From positions 1-34,695 of the forward strand of contig NZ_CALIMF010000021.1 in NCBI RefSeq assembly GCF_938028735.1: DNA of 34,695 nt. The letters are read 5' to 3'. The DNA is from an uncultured Thermanaerothrix sp. GTDB lineage: Bacteria > Chloroflexota > Anaerolineae > Anaerolineales > Anaerolineaceae. A program made the translations under genes and the position numbers. The stretch's first letter is position 1; the number at the start of each line of letters is the position of its first letter. A model generated the notes under the pieces. It was not told the DNA's origin. It was given only the letters and a program-made list of their open reading frames with translations, and ran no database searches. This document shows positions 1-7,247 of this stretch, one piece after another.

Positions 1-25
1 GGCAATGGGGTAACGGAGGTGCTCG

Positions 26-263
26 ATGACCGCAAATGAGGTCGTACGAATAGCAAGCAATGGGCGTATTACCCTGCCAGACTCTATTCGTCGTCAGGTG
101 GGGCTTTCTGATGGCGACCTGCTCCGTGTGGAGGTTGCCGATGGAGCTGGTTCCTGAATCACACAAGCTAGATGCCTAGGAGGCCCTGTATCGCGCAGGT
201 CGTTTGCTAGGGCGGAAAACTGCACGCACAACGCAAGAACTGCTGGATGAGATAAGAGGATAA
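26..263 (+). pseudogene. Broken AbrB/MazE-type antitoxin
   Basis: The first 43 codons (ATG at 26, GGAGGTG ribosome site at 15-20) read as a swapped-hairpin AbrB-type DNA-binding domain with a typical core (NGRITLPDSIRRQVGL) and then stop at 155-157. A typical antitoxin C-terminus continues in another frame from about 144 to 263 (EALYRAGRLLGRKT..., ending ...LLDEIRG), interrupted by a TAG at 177-179. The two halves join if two bases were lost near 143-147 (GGAGAG to GGAG is one possibility). So at least two lesions, a frameshift and a nonsense codon, separate the DNA-binding and toxin-binding parts. The reconstructed stop (261-263) lies just before the PIN gene, the normal antitoxin-toxin order. 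A 43-aa DNA-binding fragment might still be made. Assembly error is possible but would have to account for both lesions. Confidence 0.7.
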
Positions 264-265
264 GC

Positions 266-682
266 TTGGTAACGATGGATACCAATGCGTGGATCAATGC
301 CTTTCATCCGGGAGAAGAAGGCAGTCAGGACAGTCTGGCTTTTTTGGAGACGATTCGTCAAACTGGTGAGCCAATGATCTCACCTATTCTATTGCTGCCC
401 GAATTGGCTGCGGTGCTGGCAAGAGGCGGAGAGAAGCCTGATAACGTCCTGCGCTTTGTGCAGAGCGTGCAAGACCTGCTCCATCAGGTGTTTATTCTAC
501 CGGACGAAACCACTGCCCAGGTTGCCATTGAACTGGCTCAGCAAGGTAAACTGCGTGGAGCGGATGCTGGGTATGGCGCAGTCGCACGGCGTTTCGGCTC
601 GGTGTTGGTGCCCCATGATCGGGAGCAATTCGAACGCTTAAGAGGCGTGATTCAAGTTGCCTTGCCCAAAGAAATGGCGTGA
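266..682 (+). CDS. PIN-domain ribonuclease toxin (VapC-like)
   Basis: This 138-aa protein has the length and layout of a PIN domain: an N-terminal strand ending in MDTNAW (D5), PELAAVL (E46), RGADAGYGAVARR (D100) and VPHDREQF (D118). These four acidic residues match the PIN metal-binding set, so the nuclease appears catalytically intact. PIN toxins of VapBC systems cut tRNA or rRNA when freed from their antitoxin. A TTG start at 266 is preferred because AGAGGA (255-260) sits 5 nt upstream; ATG at 275 is the alternative and is 14 nt from that site. The gene follows the broken AbrB-type antitoxin directly. The toxin family is well supported by motifs; the target RNA is unknown. Confidence 0.82.
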   Translation: MVTMDTNAWINAFHPGEEGSQDSLAFLETIRQTGEPMISPILLLPELAAVLARGGEKPDNVLRFVQSVQDLLHQVFILPDETTAQVAIELAQQGKLRGADAGYGAVARRFGSVLVPHDREQFERLRGVIQVALPKEMA

Positions 683-752
683 TGTTTGTCAAGAGGCGGT
701 AAATAGATGCCACCTATTGACACATGTGATAGGTGTGCGTAATAGGCGGCTC

Positions 753-986
753 ATGAATTGGTACCATGTGCAGATTCTTCTCGCAAGACGGCAGCATGAA
801 CGATTGGCGCAGATCGCCCGTGAGGTGGGTAAGTCCCTTTCCGAGGTCGCTCGGGAGCTGATCCGCTTTGCCCTGCGGGAGCGTCAGCGCCGTCAGATGG
901 AACGAGCGGCTCAAGTCCTGCCGGATGAGCACCGCAGCAACCCTGACTTGACCGCTTTTACTACGCTGGATGGCGCCGGCGAATGA
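753..986 (+). CDS. Ribbon-helix-helix antitoxin-like protein (orphan)
   Basis: This 77-aa protein opens with a beta strand (YHVQILLARRQHERL) followed by two helices (AQIAREVGKSLSEVARELIRFALR), the pattern of a ribbon-helix-helix DNA-binding domain such as those of CopG-type antitoxins. The tail (SNPDLTAFTTLDG) resembles the toxin-wrapping tails of RHH antitoxins. ATG at 753 is chosen because the fold begins immediately after it, although the reading frame is open further upstream; the ribosome site is weak (AGGCGG at 744-749). No toxin follows: the next 330 nt hold no convincing gene. It could act on the PIN gene just upstream, but antitoxin after toxin would be the reverse of the usual order. 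An orphan repressor is equally possible. Confidence 0.65.
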   Translation: MNWYHVQILLARRQHERLAQIAREVGKSLSEVARELIRFALRERQRRQMERAAQVLPDEHRSNPDLTAFTTLDGAGE

Positions 987-1318
987 GGCCCTGACCATGT
1001 GGAGACAGGACGGGTTGGATGGGCTGACGCTGCTTGCCGGTGAAGTTGTTGGGGTGACCCGGCCGGTCACTCGCTATTGCTGGGGCGTCCCTACCGGCTG
1101 GCTGCCCTGGGCGTAGTGGGCATGGTGATGCTCACGCCAAAACGCCAGCAAAGTCCATGCCCAAATCATGGCGTGATTCGCGGTTTTAAGGTATGCTTTA
1201 ATCATCCTTCTGCGTTGGCGAAGGAAGAGTTCCACTTTTGGCCCCCCAATCGCAGAGCGGAGGCCGTGCCCGTATGGGCACTTGATCTGCACGCTATCAA
1301 CGGAAGGAGGCCTGGCCT
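987..1318 (+). other. Gene-poor stretch before frr with hairpins
   Basis: No reading frame here has a believable start and codon pattern. It holds three inverted repeats: GTGACC/GGTCAC (1054-1059 with 1065-1070), a bulged GGCG...TGGGCAT/ATGCTCACGCC hairpin near 1109-1140, and a perfect GTGCCC-GTAT-GGGCAC hairpin at 1266-1281, about 38 nt before the frr start. None has a T-run, so they are not typical terminators. In many bacteria pyrH lies directly upstream of frr; here toxin-antitoxin debris takes that place. The frr promoter must lie in or before this stretch, but I could not place a convincing -35/-10 pair. Confidence 0.5.
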
Positions 1319-1876
1319 ATGATTAAGGACGCACTCAAAGAAGCCGAAACCCGCATGAAGGGTGCCTTGCAAACGCTGGAAGAAGACCTTGCCGGCATTC
1401 GCACTGGCCGTGCCACTCCTGCACTGATCGAAAAGATTCCGGTGGAGTACTACGGCGTGCCCACCCCCCTGATGCAACTGGCCGCCATCAGCGTTCCCGA
1501 CCCGCGCACCCTGCTGATCAAGCCTTTTGATCCCTCTACCCTGCGCGCCATCGAAAAGGCCATCATTGCCTCGCCTCTTGGGCTGACCCCTTCCAATGAT
1601 GGCAAGACGATGCGCCTGGTGCTCCCCCCATTGACCGAGGAACGGCGGCGTGAACTAGTCAAAATGGTACATGCCCGCCTTGAAGAAGCCCGCGTCGCCA
1701 TCCGCAACATCCGCCGCGACGTGATGAAAGACCTGCGCGAATTTGAAAAAGAAAAATTGATCTCCGAAGACGACCTTAAAAAAGGCGAAGAAGAACTACA
1801 AAAACTTACCGACCGCATGATTGGAGAAGTGGATACGATTGGTGCACGAAAAGAAAAAGAAATCCTGGAATTCTGA
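1319..1876 (+). CDS. frr: Ribosome recycling factor
   Basis: This 185-aa protein is full length for the family and is recognisable throughout: an N-terminal helix ([17 protein letters not shown]), the typical [19 protein letters not shown] segment near residues 28-46, [16 protein letters not shown] in domain II, and the charged C-terminal helices. With EF-G it splits the post-termination ribosome so that subunits, mRNA and deacylated tRNA are released. A strong ribosome site (GGAAGGAGG, 1301-1309) precedes the ATG. It starts a tight operon with uppS 4 nt downstream, then cdsA and glpX. The pairing of frr with uppS and cdsA is a classic bacterial gene order, which supports the call; the usual tsf/pyrH neighbours are missing upstream. 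Confidence 0.97.
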   Translation: MIKDALKEAETRMKGALQTLEEDLAGIRTGRATPALIEKIPVEYYGVPTPLMQLAAISVPDPRTLLIKPFDPSTLRAIEKAIIASPLGLTPSNDGKTMRLVLPPLTEERRRELVKMVHARLEEARVAIRNIRRDVMKDLREFEKEKLISEDDLKKGEEELQKLTDRMIGEVDTIGARKEKEILEF

Positions 1877-1880
1877 ACCG

Positions 1881-2633
1881 ATGGAATCAATCCCTACGGC
1901 GGTTTCCGCCCTTGAGTTGACTAAAATTCCCACCCATATCGCCATTATCATGGATGGCAATGGGCGCTGGGCGCGCCAGCGCGGCTTGCCGCGCCTGGCG
2001 GGTCATCGTGCCGGCACTGAAAACTTACGTCGCATCATCCGTGCCTGCGTCGAGTTCAACATCAAATACCTCACCATTTACGCCTTTTCCACCGAGAACT
2101 GGGGGCGGCCCCAGGAAGAAGTCAATGGGCTGATGGCGATCCTGGAAGAGGTAATTGATAAAGAATTGGACGAACTGCATCGCGAAGGCGTCCGCCTGCA
2201 ACACATTGGCCGTCTCGAGCGTCTCAACCCCACCTTAGTTGAGAAGGTCAAATACGCGGTGGAGTTGACCAAAAACAATGACCGTCTGATCCTCAACATT
2301 GCCTGGAATTACGGCGGGCGTGATGAAATTGTCTGCGCCATTCGCAAGATGATCCAGGATGGGGTCAGGCCCGAAGAGGTGACGGATGAATTGGTCAACC
2401 GTTATCTCTTTACCGCCGGTATCCCCGATCCCGATCTGATCATCCGCACCTCGGGCGAGATGCGCATCAGTAACTTCCTTATTTGGCAGTCGGCTTATGC
2501 CGAGTGGTACGTCACCCCCACCCTGTGGCCAGATTTTGATCGCGAGGAACTGCTCAAAGCCCTGATAGATTACAGCCGCCGCGAGCGCCGGTTTGGGCGC
2601 GTTTCTTCCAACGATTGCTGCGACGAGGTCTAA
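1881..2633 (+). CDS. uppS: Isoprenyl transferase (undecaprenyl diphosphate synthase)
   Basis: This 250-aa cis-prenyltransferase condenses isopentenyl diphosphate onto farnesyl diphosphate to make the C55 lipid carrier for peptidoglycan and other wall polymers. It has the signature [13 protein letters not shown] (catalytic Asp at about residue 25), [16 protein letters not shown] and the C-terminal [12 protein letters not shown] near 189-200, followed by WQSAYAEWY. The Gly in STENWGRP, where Lys or Arg is more usual, is a mild oddity. ATG at 1881 is chosen because it is 4 nt after the frr stop and matches family length; the frame also opens earlier inside frr. The ribosome site is weak, so translation may be coupled to frr. 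cdsA follows after 4 nt. Confidence 0.95.
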   Translation: MESIPTAVSALELTKIPTHIAIIMDGNGRWARQRGLPRLAGHRAGTENLRRIIRACVEFNIKYLTIYAFSTENWGRPQEEVNGLMAILEEVIDKELDELHREGVRLQHIGRLERLNPTLVEKVKYAVELTKNNDRLILNIAWNYGGRDEIVCAIRKMIQDGVRPEEVTDELVNRYLFTAGIPDPDLIIRTSGEMRISNFLIWQSAYAEWYVTPTLWPDFDREELLKALIDYSRRERRFGRVSSNDCCDEV

Positions 2634-2637
2634 CCCC

Positions 2638-3453
2638 ATGCTTGCCCAGCGCCTCCTGGTCATCATCATCCTGATTCCGATTGGCGTGACCTTTGCGGTG
2701 TTGGGTGGCTGGCCGTACGCGGCCTTTATCGCGTTGATTTTGGTGGTGGCGGCTTGGGAATACTGGCGCATCTTCCGTCGTGGGGGGTTTGCGCCGCTGG
2801 CCAGTGTGCTGTTGCCGGGTGTAGCCCTCCTGGTTTTCAGCCGTGCGGCCTGGGGTTTTGATTACAGTCATCTCATTCTTTCGGCGCTGATTTTGGTGAC
2901 TATGCTGGCGCACATGGTGGCGATGGCGGCCACCCATACGGCCCAAGGTGTAGATTTTGCTATTACGTTAGGAGGGTTGCTTTATATTGGCTGGTTGGGC
3001 AGTTACCTCATCTCTCTGCGCGCTCTTCCCCAGGGTTTGTGGTGGCTGCTCCTGGTCATCCCTATCATCGGGATTGCCGATTCGGCGGCCTTCCTCATCG
3101 GACGGCGCTTTGGGCAGCACAAACTGGCACCTGCCATCAGCCCCAACAAGACCTGGGAGGGTTACCTGGCCGGGGTGGTGTTTGCTATTTTGAGCGGCTT
3201 GCTGCTGGCCTGGCTGTGGCAACTGCGTTATCCTGCCCTGCAACCTTCGCAGGGGCTCATCTTGGGGGTGATTATCGGCACCCTGGCGCCGTTGGGGGAC
3301 CTGGGGGAGAGCATGTTCAAACGCCAATTCGGTGTCAAAGAAGCCAGCCATCTCTTGCCGGGCCATGGAGGAATATTAGATCGCATTGATTCCTGGATTT
3401 GGGCGGCCGTGATCGGATACTACCTGATCACTGGTTTGTGGTTATCCGTATAA
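2638..3453 (+). CDS. cdsA: Phosphatidate cytidylyltransferase
   Basis: This 271-aa integral membrane enzyme makes CDP-diacylglycerol from CTP and phosphatidic acid, the branch point of phospholipid synthesis. It has about seven or eight hydrophobic segments, the conserved SPNKTWEG at 168-175, and the C-terminal CDP-alcohol-forming signature [21 protein letters not shown]...DRID at 225-251. In the family signature the KE at 234-235 is normally KD, so one metal-site acid is Glu instead of Asp. ATG at 2638 lies 4 nt after uppS; earlier in-frame starts would overlap uppS. It belongs to the frr-uppS-cdsA-glpX operon. Confidence 0.94.
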   Translation: MLAQRLLVIIILIPIGVTFAVLGGWPYAAFIALILVVAAWEYWRIFRRGGFAPLASVLLPGVALLVFSRAAWGFDYSHLILSALILVTMLAHMVAMAATHTAQGVDFAITLGGLLYIGWLGSYLISLRALPQGLWWLLLVIPIIGIADSAAFLIGRRFGQHKLAPAISPNKTWEGYLAGVVFAILSGLLLAWLWQLRYPALQPSQGLILGVIIGTLAPLGDLGESMFKRQFGVKEASHLLPGHGGILDRIDSWIWAAVIGYYLITGLWLSV

Positions 3454-3482
3454 CACCTATTCCCAATAAATGGAGGAAAGCG

Positions 3483-4496
3483 ATGAGTGAGGTGCCCTTA
3501 CATAGCGAGATCGGTGATACCCGACCGACGCGCAACCTGGCTTTGGAACTGGTACGGGTGACCGAGGCTGCAGCGCTGGCGGCGGGGCGCTACGTGGGAC
3601 GTGGCGATAAAGAAGCCGCAGACCGCGCTGCTGTGGATGCCATGCGCCTGATGCTCAACACCGTTCAGATGGATGGCGTGGTGGTCATTGGCGAAGGCGA
3701 GAAAGATCAGGCGCCCATGCTCTATAACGGCGAGCGCCTGGGCACCGGCGATCCCCCCAAGGTGGATATTGCGGTAGATCCGATCGATGGCACCCGTCCT
3801 ACCGCGTATGGGTTGCCCAATGCTATTTCGGTGGTGGCGCTAGCGCCGCGCGGGACGATGTTTAACCCCGGTCCAGCGGTGTATATGCACAAAATTGCTG
3901 TTGGCCCAGCGGCGCGAGATGTCATTGATATCGAAGCCCCGGTGGAAGAGAACCTGCGTCGCATTGCCAAGGCCAAGGGGGTGCCGGTTGAAAATCTCAC
4001 CGTCGTGGTGCTGGATCGTCCGCGCCACGCTTCGCTGATTGCTGAAATTCGGCGTGTGGGTGCGCGCATCTCGCTCATTCCAGACGGTGATGTGGCGGGT
4101 GCGCTGATGACCTGTATCCCTTCTTCGGGCATTGACGTGATGATGGGCATCGGCGGTTCTCCTGAGGGCGTCATTGCCGCGGCGGCTATGCGTGCGGCTG
4201 GGGGCAATTTGCAGGGCAAACTCTATGCCCGCACTCCTGAAGAGCGCGCCCGGTGTGAGGAACTGGGTTACGATTTTGACAAGGTCTTGACACTGGATGA
4301 CCTGATTTCATCGGATGATGTCTTCTTTGCCGCCACTGGCGTGACCAACGGCGACCTACTGCGTGGGGTGCAGTACTTCCCCGATGGCGCCACTACTGAG
4401 AGCCTGAGCATGCGTGGGCTGACCGGCACGGTGCGACGCATTATCGCCACTCACCGCCTGAGCAAACTGGCGCGCATCAGCGCCATCCCCTATTGA
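3483..4496 (+). CDS. glpX: Class II fructose-1,6-bisphosphatase (GlpX type)
   Basis: This 337-aa enzyme removes the 1-phosphate from fructose 1,6-bisphosphate in gluconeogenesis. The metal-binding acids of GlpX are visible: GRGDKEAAD (D42), GEGEKDQAP (E71), and VDPIDGTR (D99 and D102). Most GlpX proteins read VDPIEGT, so D102 replaces a catalytic-site Glu, a conservative change. Further family motifs are [22 protein letters not shown] and GVTNGDLL. The start at 3483 follows a good GGAGG site (3472-3476), 29 nt after cdsA, so it is probably the last gene of the operon. A stem-loop at 4508-4530, part of a direct repeat, follows the stop. Confidence 0.95.
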   Translation: MSEVPLHSEIGDTRPTRNLALELVRVTEAAALAAGRYVGRGDKEAADRAAVDAMRLMLNTVQMDGVVVIGEGEKDQAPMLYNGERLGTGDPPKVDIAVDPIDGTRPTAYGLPNAISVVALAPRGTMFNPGPAVYMHKIAVGPAARDVIDIEAPVEENLRRIAKAKGVPVENLTVVVLDRPRHASLIAEIRRVGARISLIPDGDVAGALMTCIPSSGIDVMMGIGGSPEGVIAAAAMRAAGGNLQGKLYARTPEERARCEELGYDFDKVLTLDDLISSDDVFFAATGVTNGDLLRGVQYFPDGATTESLSMRGLTGTVRRIIATHRLSKLARISAIPY

Positions 4497-4498
4497 GA

Positions 4499-4530
4499 AA
4501 GCCTCTGCCCCGATGTGGACGGCGCCGGGG
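4499..4530 (+). repeat. Direct repeat copy 1 flanking HEPN/MNT module
   Basis: This 32-nt segment (AAGCCTCTGCCCCGATGTGG onward) recurs at 5310-5341 in the same orientation with a single mismatch (G4524 versus A5335). It begins 3 nt after the glpX stop. It contains the left arm and loop of the complete terminator hairpin seen in copy 2 but only the inner part of the right arm: CCCCG (4508-4512) pairs with CGGGG (4526-4530), followed by TGATTTTAT. It may still work as a weak glpX terminator. The copy looks like a truncated duplicate of the hairpin. Confidence 0.85.
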
Positions 4531-4553
4531 TGATTTTATGTCTCAAGGCTCTC

Positions 4554-4895
4554 TCAGGAAGCCAGAGGGTAGACCTCAACCGCTTGGTCATGCAAAATTT
4601 GACGCCAGAAGAGCGGAATCTGTGCCTGTTCAATCTCATAGGGGGTAAACCCCTGGGCTTGAATAGGTTCTAAGATACGTGCTGCGGCTACGCCCAGGAT
4701 CTCGAGGCGTTCGCGAAAGGAATACCTAGCCCAATCGGGAGAAATGATGATGAGGTCAACATCGCTGCCAGCATGGGTGTCACCGCGTGCCTGTGAGCCG
4801 TAGAGATAGACGCGCTCCACCCGAATGCCCATCTGATTCAGCGTTTCGAGATAACGCCTTAGGACTTGTTTAAGGTCGGATGCTGCTTGAGCCAT
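4554..4895 (-). CDS. MNT-type nucleotidyltransferase antitoxin
   Basis: This 113-aa protein is a minimal nucleotidyltransferase of the DNA polymerase beta superfamily. Its active site reads LYGSQARGDTHAGSDVDLIII, with G33-S34 and the metal-binding D45 and D47, matching the GS-x10-DxD pattern. In HEPN/MNT systems the MNT partner neutralises the HEPN ribonuclease, in studied cases by adding AMP to it. Its start (ATG complement at 4893-4895) is chosen where similarity begins; the frame is open upstream, but that part lies inside the HEPN gene in another frame. It overlaps the end of the upstream HEPN gene by 37 nt, indicating co-translation. The pair lies between 32-nt direct repeats. Confidence 0.85.
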   Translation of the reverse strand: MAQAASDLKQVLRRYLETLNQMGIRVERVYLYGSQARGDTHAGSDVDLIIISPDWARYSFRERLEILGVAAARILEPIQAQGFTPYEIEQAQIPLFWRQILHDQAVEVYPLAS

Positions 4896-5254
4896 TGGAA
4901 GACCTGAACGGTTTGGGAATAATAAGCTTCCGCCACTGAGCGTGGGTAATCTCGCAGGGATTGCTGCAAATCCACTGGATAACGGGCCAGGATGCTCACA
5001 GCATTGATTTTCCCAATAAACTCGAGAAAATTGGCCGGTAGCGAGAGATTTACCAAGCGCGCCAGGTAGATCAGATCGTGGGTTTTTGGCGGCATGGTCT
5101 GTGTTGCCTCGCACACATGCGCTTTAAGCAATTTTTCCAATGCGAGGTGGCAGAGGAAAATGACATAGAGATAGCGTCCAGAATGCAGCATATAACGCGC
5201 TGTTTCCAAATCATACTCTGCCATTGCAATCCAGTTGCGGGTATCCTCACGCAT
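4859..5254 (-). CDS. HEPN-domain protein (toxin partner of MNT)
   Basis: This 131-aa all-helical protein matches the HEPN domain: TRNWIAMAEYDLETARYML near 5-23 and IFLCHLALEKLLKAHV near 32-47, the most conserved helix. HEPN proteins paired with MNT nucleotidyltransferases are usually RNases. The usual R-x4-6-H catalytic motif is not obvious here; the nearest candidates are R20-x3-H24 and R91. It may therefore belong to a HEPN branch whose activity is unclear. The chosen start (5252-5254) fits the domain start, and an AGGAT ribosome site lies just upstream. It is the first gene of a two-gene unit with the MNT gene. Confidence 0.82.
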   Translation of the reverse strand: MREDTRNWIAMAEYDLETARYMLHSGRYLYVIFLCHLALEKLLKAHVCEATQTMPPKTHDLIYLARLVNLSLPANFLEFIGKINAVSILARYPVDLQQSLRDYPRSVAEAYYSQTVQVFQWLKQHPTLNKS

Positions 5255-5273
5255 GATTCGACATCCTAAAAAG

Positions 5274-5279
5274 ATTATA
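5274..5279 (-). promoter_or_regulatory. Possible -10 box for HEPN/MNT operon
   Basis: On the minus strand this reads TATAAT, 20 nt before the HEPN start. No good -35 hexamer stands 16-18 bp upstream. If real, the promoter lies inside the segment between the direct repeats, so the module would carry its own promoter. Confidence 0.35.
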
Positions 5280-5309
5280 CCTATAAACGCCGTAACACTG
5301 GCCCAACTC

Positions 5310-5341
5310 AAGCCTCTGCCCCGATGTGGACGGCACCGGGG
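5310..5341 (+). repeat. Direct repeat copy 2 flanking HEPN/MNT module
   Basis: This copy differs from 4499-4530 at one of 32 positions. It is the left two-thirds of a complete hairpin (5313-5347) located between the HEPN gene and the end of the SIMPL gene. The two copies enclose about 780 nt containing only the HEPN/MNT pair. Confidence 0.85.
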
Positions 5342-5347
5342 CAGAGG
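5313..5347. terminator. Bidirectional hairpin terminator
   Basis: CCTCTGCCCCG (5313-5323) pairs perfectly with CGGGGCAGAGG (5337-5347), an 11-bp GC-rich stem with a 13-nt loop in which GTG/CAC can pair further. It lies 31 nt past the stop of the minus-strand SIMPL gene. In the arrangement I infer before insertion of the HEPN/MNT module, the same hairpin would also have followed glpX, so it could have served two convergent operons. There is no long T-run on either side. Confidence 0.65.
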
Positions 5348-5378
5348 TGGTGGAAGTTATAGCCTTCTAGGGTGCGGC

Positions 5379-6092
5379 CTAGCGGATGGTGTAGGTAATG
5401 TTGGCATCGGCCACGATCACTAGTTGCCCAGCGGCAATGGGCGCGCTGCCGCCACCTACGCCCAAGCCCTTGGCTTCATACATTGGAATGGGGCTGCCCG
5501 AGGAATAGACACTCACGTTTTGCACCTCGACCAGGGTCACCCCTGCTGCTGCTGCCAGTTCCTGCGCGCGTGCCACAGCATCTTGCACTGCCAAGCGGCG
5601 GGCCTCGGCCTCGGCCTTAGCGCGGTCGGCCACATCGAACGAGATACCGTAGATATTATTGGCGCCGGCGCGTACCACCGCGTCCAGCAGGCTACCCAAC
5701 TGGCTCAAGTCGCGCGCGGTGATGAATACGGTGTTCTCCACCACATACTTGGTGCCGATTACTTCCCCATTTGGACCGAATTCCTGTTGGGGGTAGACGT
5801 TAAAGGCGCTGGTCTGAATGTCCTTTTCGGCCACACCGCGCTCCTTGAGCAAGTCAACAATCGCCTGTGCCTGCTCATTGTTTTTGCTCAGTGCCGAGGC
5901 CACATCTTCGGCTTCGGTGCGCACACCTACGTAGATGTAGGCGATATCCGGCACTACGTACACCTTGCCGTTGCCAGAAACATTAAGGGTGCGCAGGGGT
6001 TCTTGTGTCGGGGCTGCCGGTACCTGAATGCAGCCAGCCAGCAAACCTACCATCACCAGGGCCAGCAGGGCTAAAACGAAGGGTTTCTTCAT
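5379..6092 (-). CDS. SIMPL-domain (DUF541) lipoprotein
   Basis: This 237-aa protein begins with a lipoprotein signal (MKKPFVLALLALVMVGLLAGC, lipobox LAGC with C21) and so is expected to be anchored on the outer face of the membrane. The rest is a SIMPL domain: LNVSGNGKVYVVPDIAYIYVGV near 38-59, a helix with EDVASALSKNNEQAQAIVDLLKERGV, IQTSAFNVYPQ, and a C-terminal ARAQELAAAAGVTL...SVYSSG. The family includes the oxidative-stress protein YggE, and its biochemical role is unsettled. A strong GAGGAGGAG site precedes the ATG. It lies 86 nt downstream of the LiaF-like gene and may be the last gene of that operon, ending at the hairpin 5313-5347. Confidence 0.88.
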   Translation of the reverse strand: MKKPFVLALLALVMVGLLAGCIQVPAAPTQEPLRTLNVSGNGKVYVVPDIAYIYVGVRTEAEDVASALSKNNEQAQAIVDLLKERGVAEKDIQTSAFNVYPQQEFGPNGEVIGTKYVVENTVFITARDLSQLGSLLDAVVRAGANNIYGISFDVADRAKAEAEARRLAVQDAVARAQELAAAAGVTLVEVQNVSVYSSGSPIPMYEAKGLGVGGGSAPIAAGQLVIVADANITYTIR

Positions 6093-6178
6093 GGTCTCCT
6101 CCTCGCGAGACTAAGATAATGTGATTTTTGAGCATATAAAAGACGCCCTACTGGCCGGAAAGTTCCCGCCCCGAGTGT

Positions 6179-7234
6179 TTAGGGGAGATACTCTATGCGT
6201 ATCCCGCCCATGGGTTGTTCCAGGTTTAGGCGCAGTTCGGCGTTGGCGGCGGTGGTGCCCGGTGTGCGGCATACTTGCTCCACGCAGGTGAAGTCGGATG
6301 GCACGCTGAGCGTCGCTAGGGCACGGTTGATACGCAGTTCCAACCGTGCCTGACGCGGCACGTAGAGCGTGGTAAACCCCACAGGGTTGCGCAAGTCGGC
6401 GGAAAGGTTGCCGCGGGCGGGTAGGGTAATCGTCAGGCTGCCCACAGCCACCTCGCTGGTCAATTGGCGTACCGTCAAGGCGCTGAGATCTAGTACCTGG
6501 TTGCCCAGGCTGCTCTTGAGACTTAGCACCAACGCCACCTGGGGGTTAAGGCGTAGCCGCCATAACGATTGACTTGGCCCGAGACTCCACGGGAAGACCA
6601 CCGATGAACCTGCAGCGCCCAGGTGCACCCGGATGGTGCTGCCGTGAGTTTGGGCCTCCTCGGTCAAGACCAGCGCCTGCGGCAGGGTGATTTCGCCTTC
6701 CAATAGGTTGCGGCTGGTAGCAGCGCCGCTGATTTCCAACTGTCCTAGGGGTTGCTCAACCGTCACCTCGGCCTCGCGCACATCAGAGGGTAGTGCATAA
6801 GTTATGGGTTGCGCAGTGGCCGGCACCCGCACCTGACCGATGGCAAATGCCGTGATTGCTACCACCAACCCTAGGATGAAGATGAATGCCAAGGCCGAAG
6901 CCCAGGCTGGCCGTTCACGCACTACCAGATCTAAGCCCAGCGCAATCAAAAAGATCGGCCACAGGCGTAGCAGCAAGTCCCACCCCCCTAGAGGCAGGTA
7001 GCCCAAATTGGCCAACAGAAAAGCCCCTCCCAAAAGGATCGAGATCCCTCCCCAGGTCCAGCCTTTGCCCTGATAGAGGTGATCGAGGCCGCCAATGATA
7101 AAAAGCACGGGCCAATAACGCAGGACGATCTCCCACCCGTTGACGCGGATCACCTCTAGGTTGTTGAGTAGAAAGATGACCCCAACGGCAATCAGCAATA
7201 GCGGGAAAAACAGACTTGGGCGTTTTGCATCCAT
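6179..7234 (-). CDS. LiaF-like membrane protein with tandem TM repeats and toastrack domain
   Basis: This 351-aa protein has an N-terminal membrane part of about five helices (near 8-25, 38-50, 61-80, 89-103, 111-133) that contains an internal duplication: LLNNLEVIRVNGWEIVLRYWP near 22-42 resembles LLANLGYLPLGGWDLLLRLWP near 73-93. That unit is the LiaF transmembrane / DUF5668 motif. The C-terminal 215 residues are beta-rich and repeat short strands (GQLEISGA, VGSLTITLP, GGIRIEYLP), like a DUF2154/toastrack adhesin-type domain. LiaF restrains a cell-envelope stress kinase in Firmicutes, but no LiaR or LiaS gene is nearby. It lies 13 nt from the upstream membrane gene, so it is probably co-transcribed with it. 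Confidence 0.75.
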   Translation of the reverse strand: MDAKRPSLFFPLLLIAVGVIFLLNNLEVIRVNGWEIVLRYWPVLFIIGGLDHLYQGKGWTWGGISILLGGAFLLANLGYLPLGGWDLLLRLWPIFLIALGLDLVVRERPAWASALAFIFILGLVVAITAFAIGQVRVPATAQPITYALPSDVREAEVTVEQPLGQLEISGAATSRNLLEGEITLPQALVLTEEAQTHGSTIRVHLGAAGSSVVFPWSLGPSQSLWRLRLNPQVALVLSLKSSLGNQVLDLSALTVRQLTSEVAVGSLTITLPARGNLSADLRNPVGFTTLYVPRQARLELRINRALATLSVPSDFTCVEQVCRTPGTTAANAELRLNLEQPMGGIRIEYLP

Positions 7235-7247
7235 GGTTTATCCTCCC

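Noticed and set aside
1077..1322. An 81-codon open frame upstream of frr.
   Set aside because: It has no ribosome site, no recognised motif, covers hairpins and would overlap the frr start.
4499..5341. The HEPN/MNT block as a transposon.
   Set aside because: No transposase and no terminal inverted repeats; only direct repeats derived from a terminator are present.
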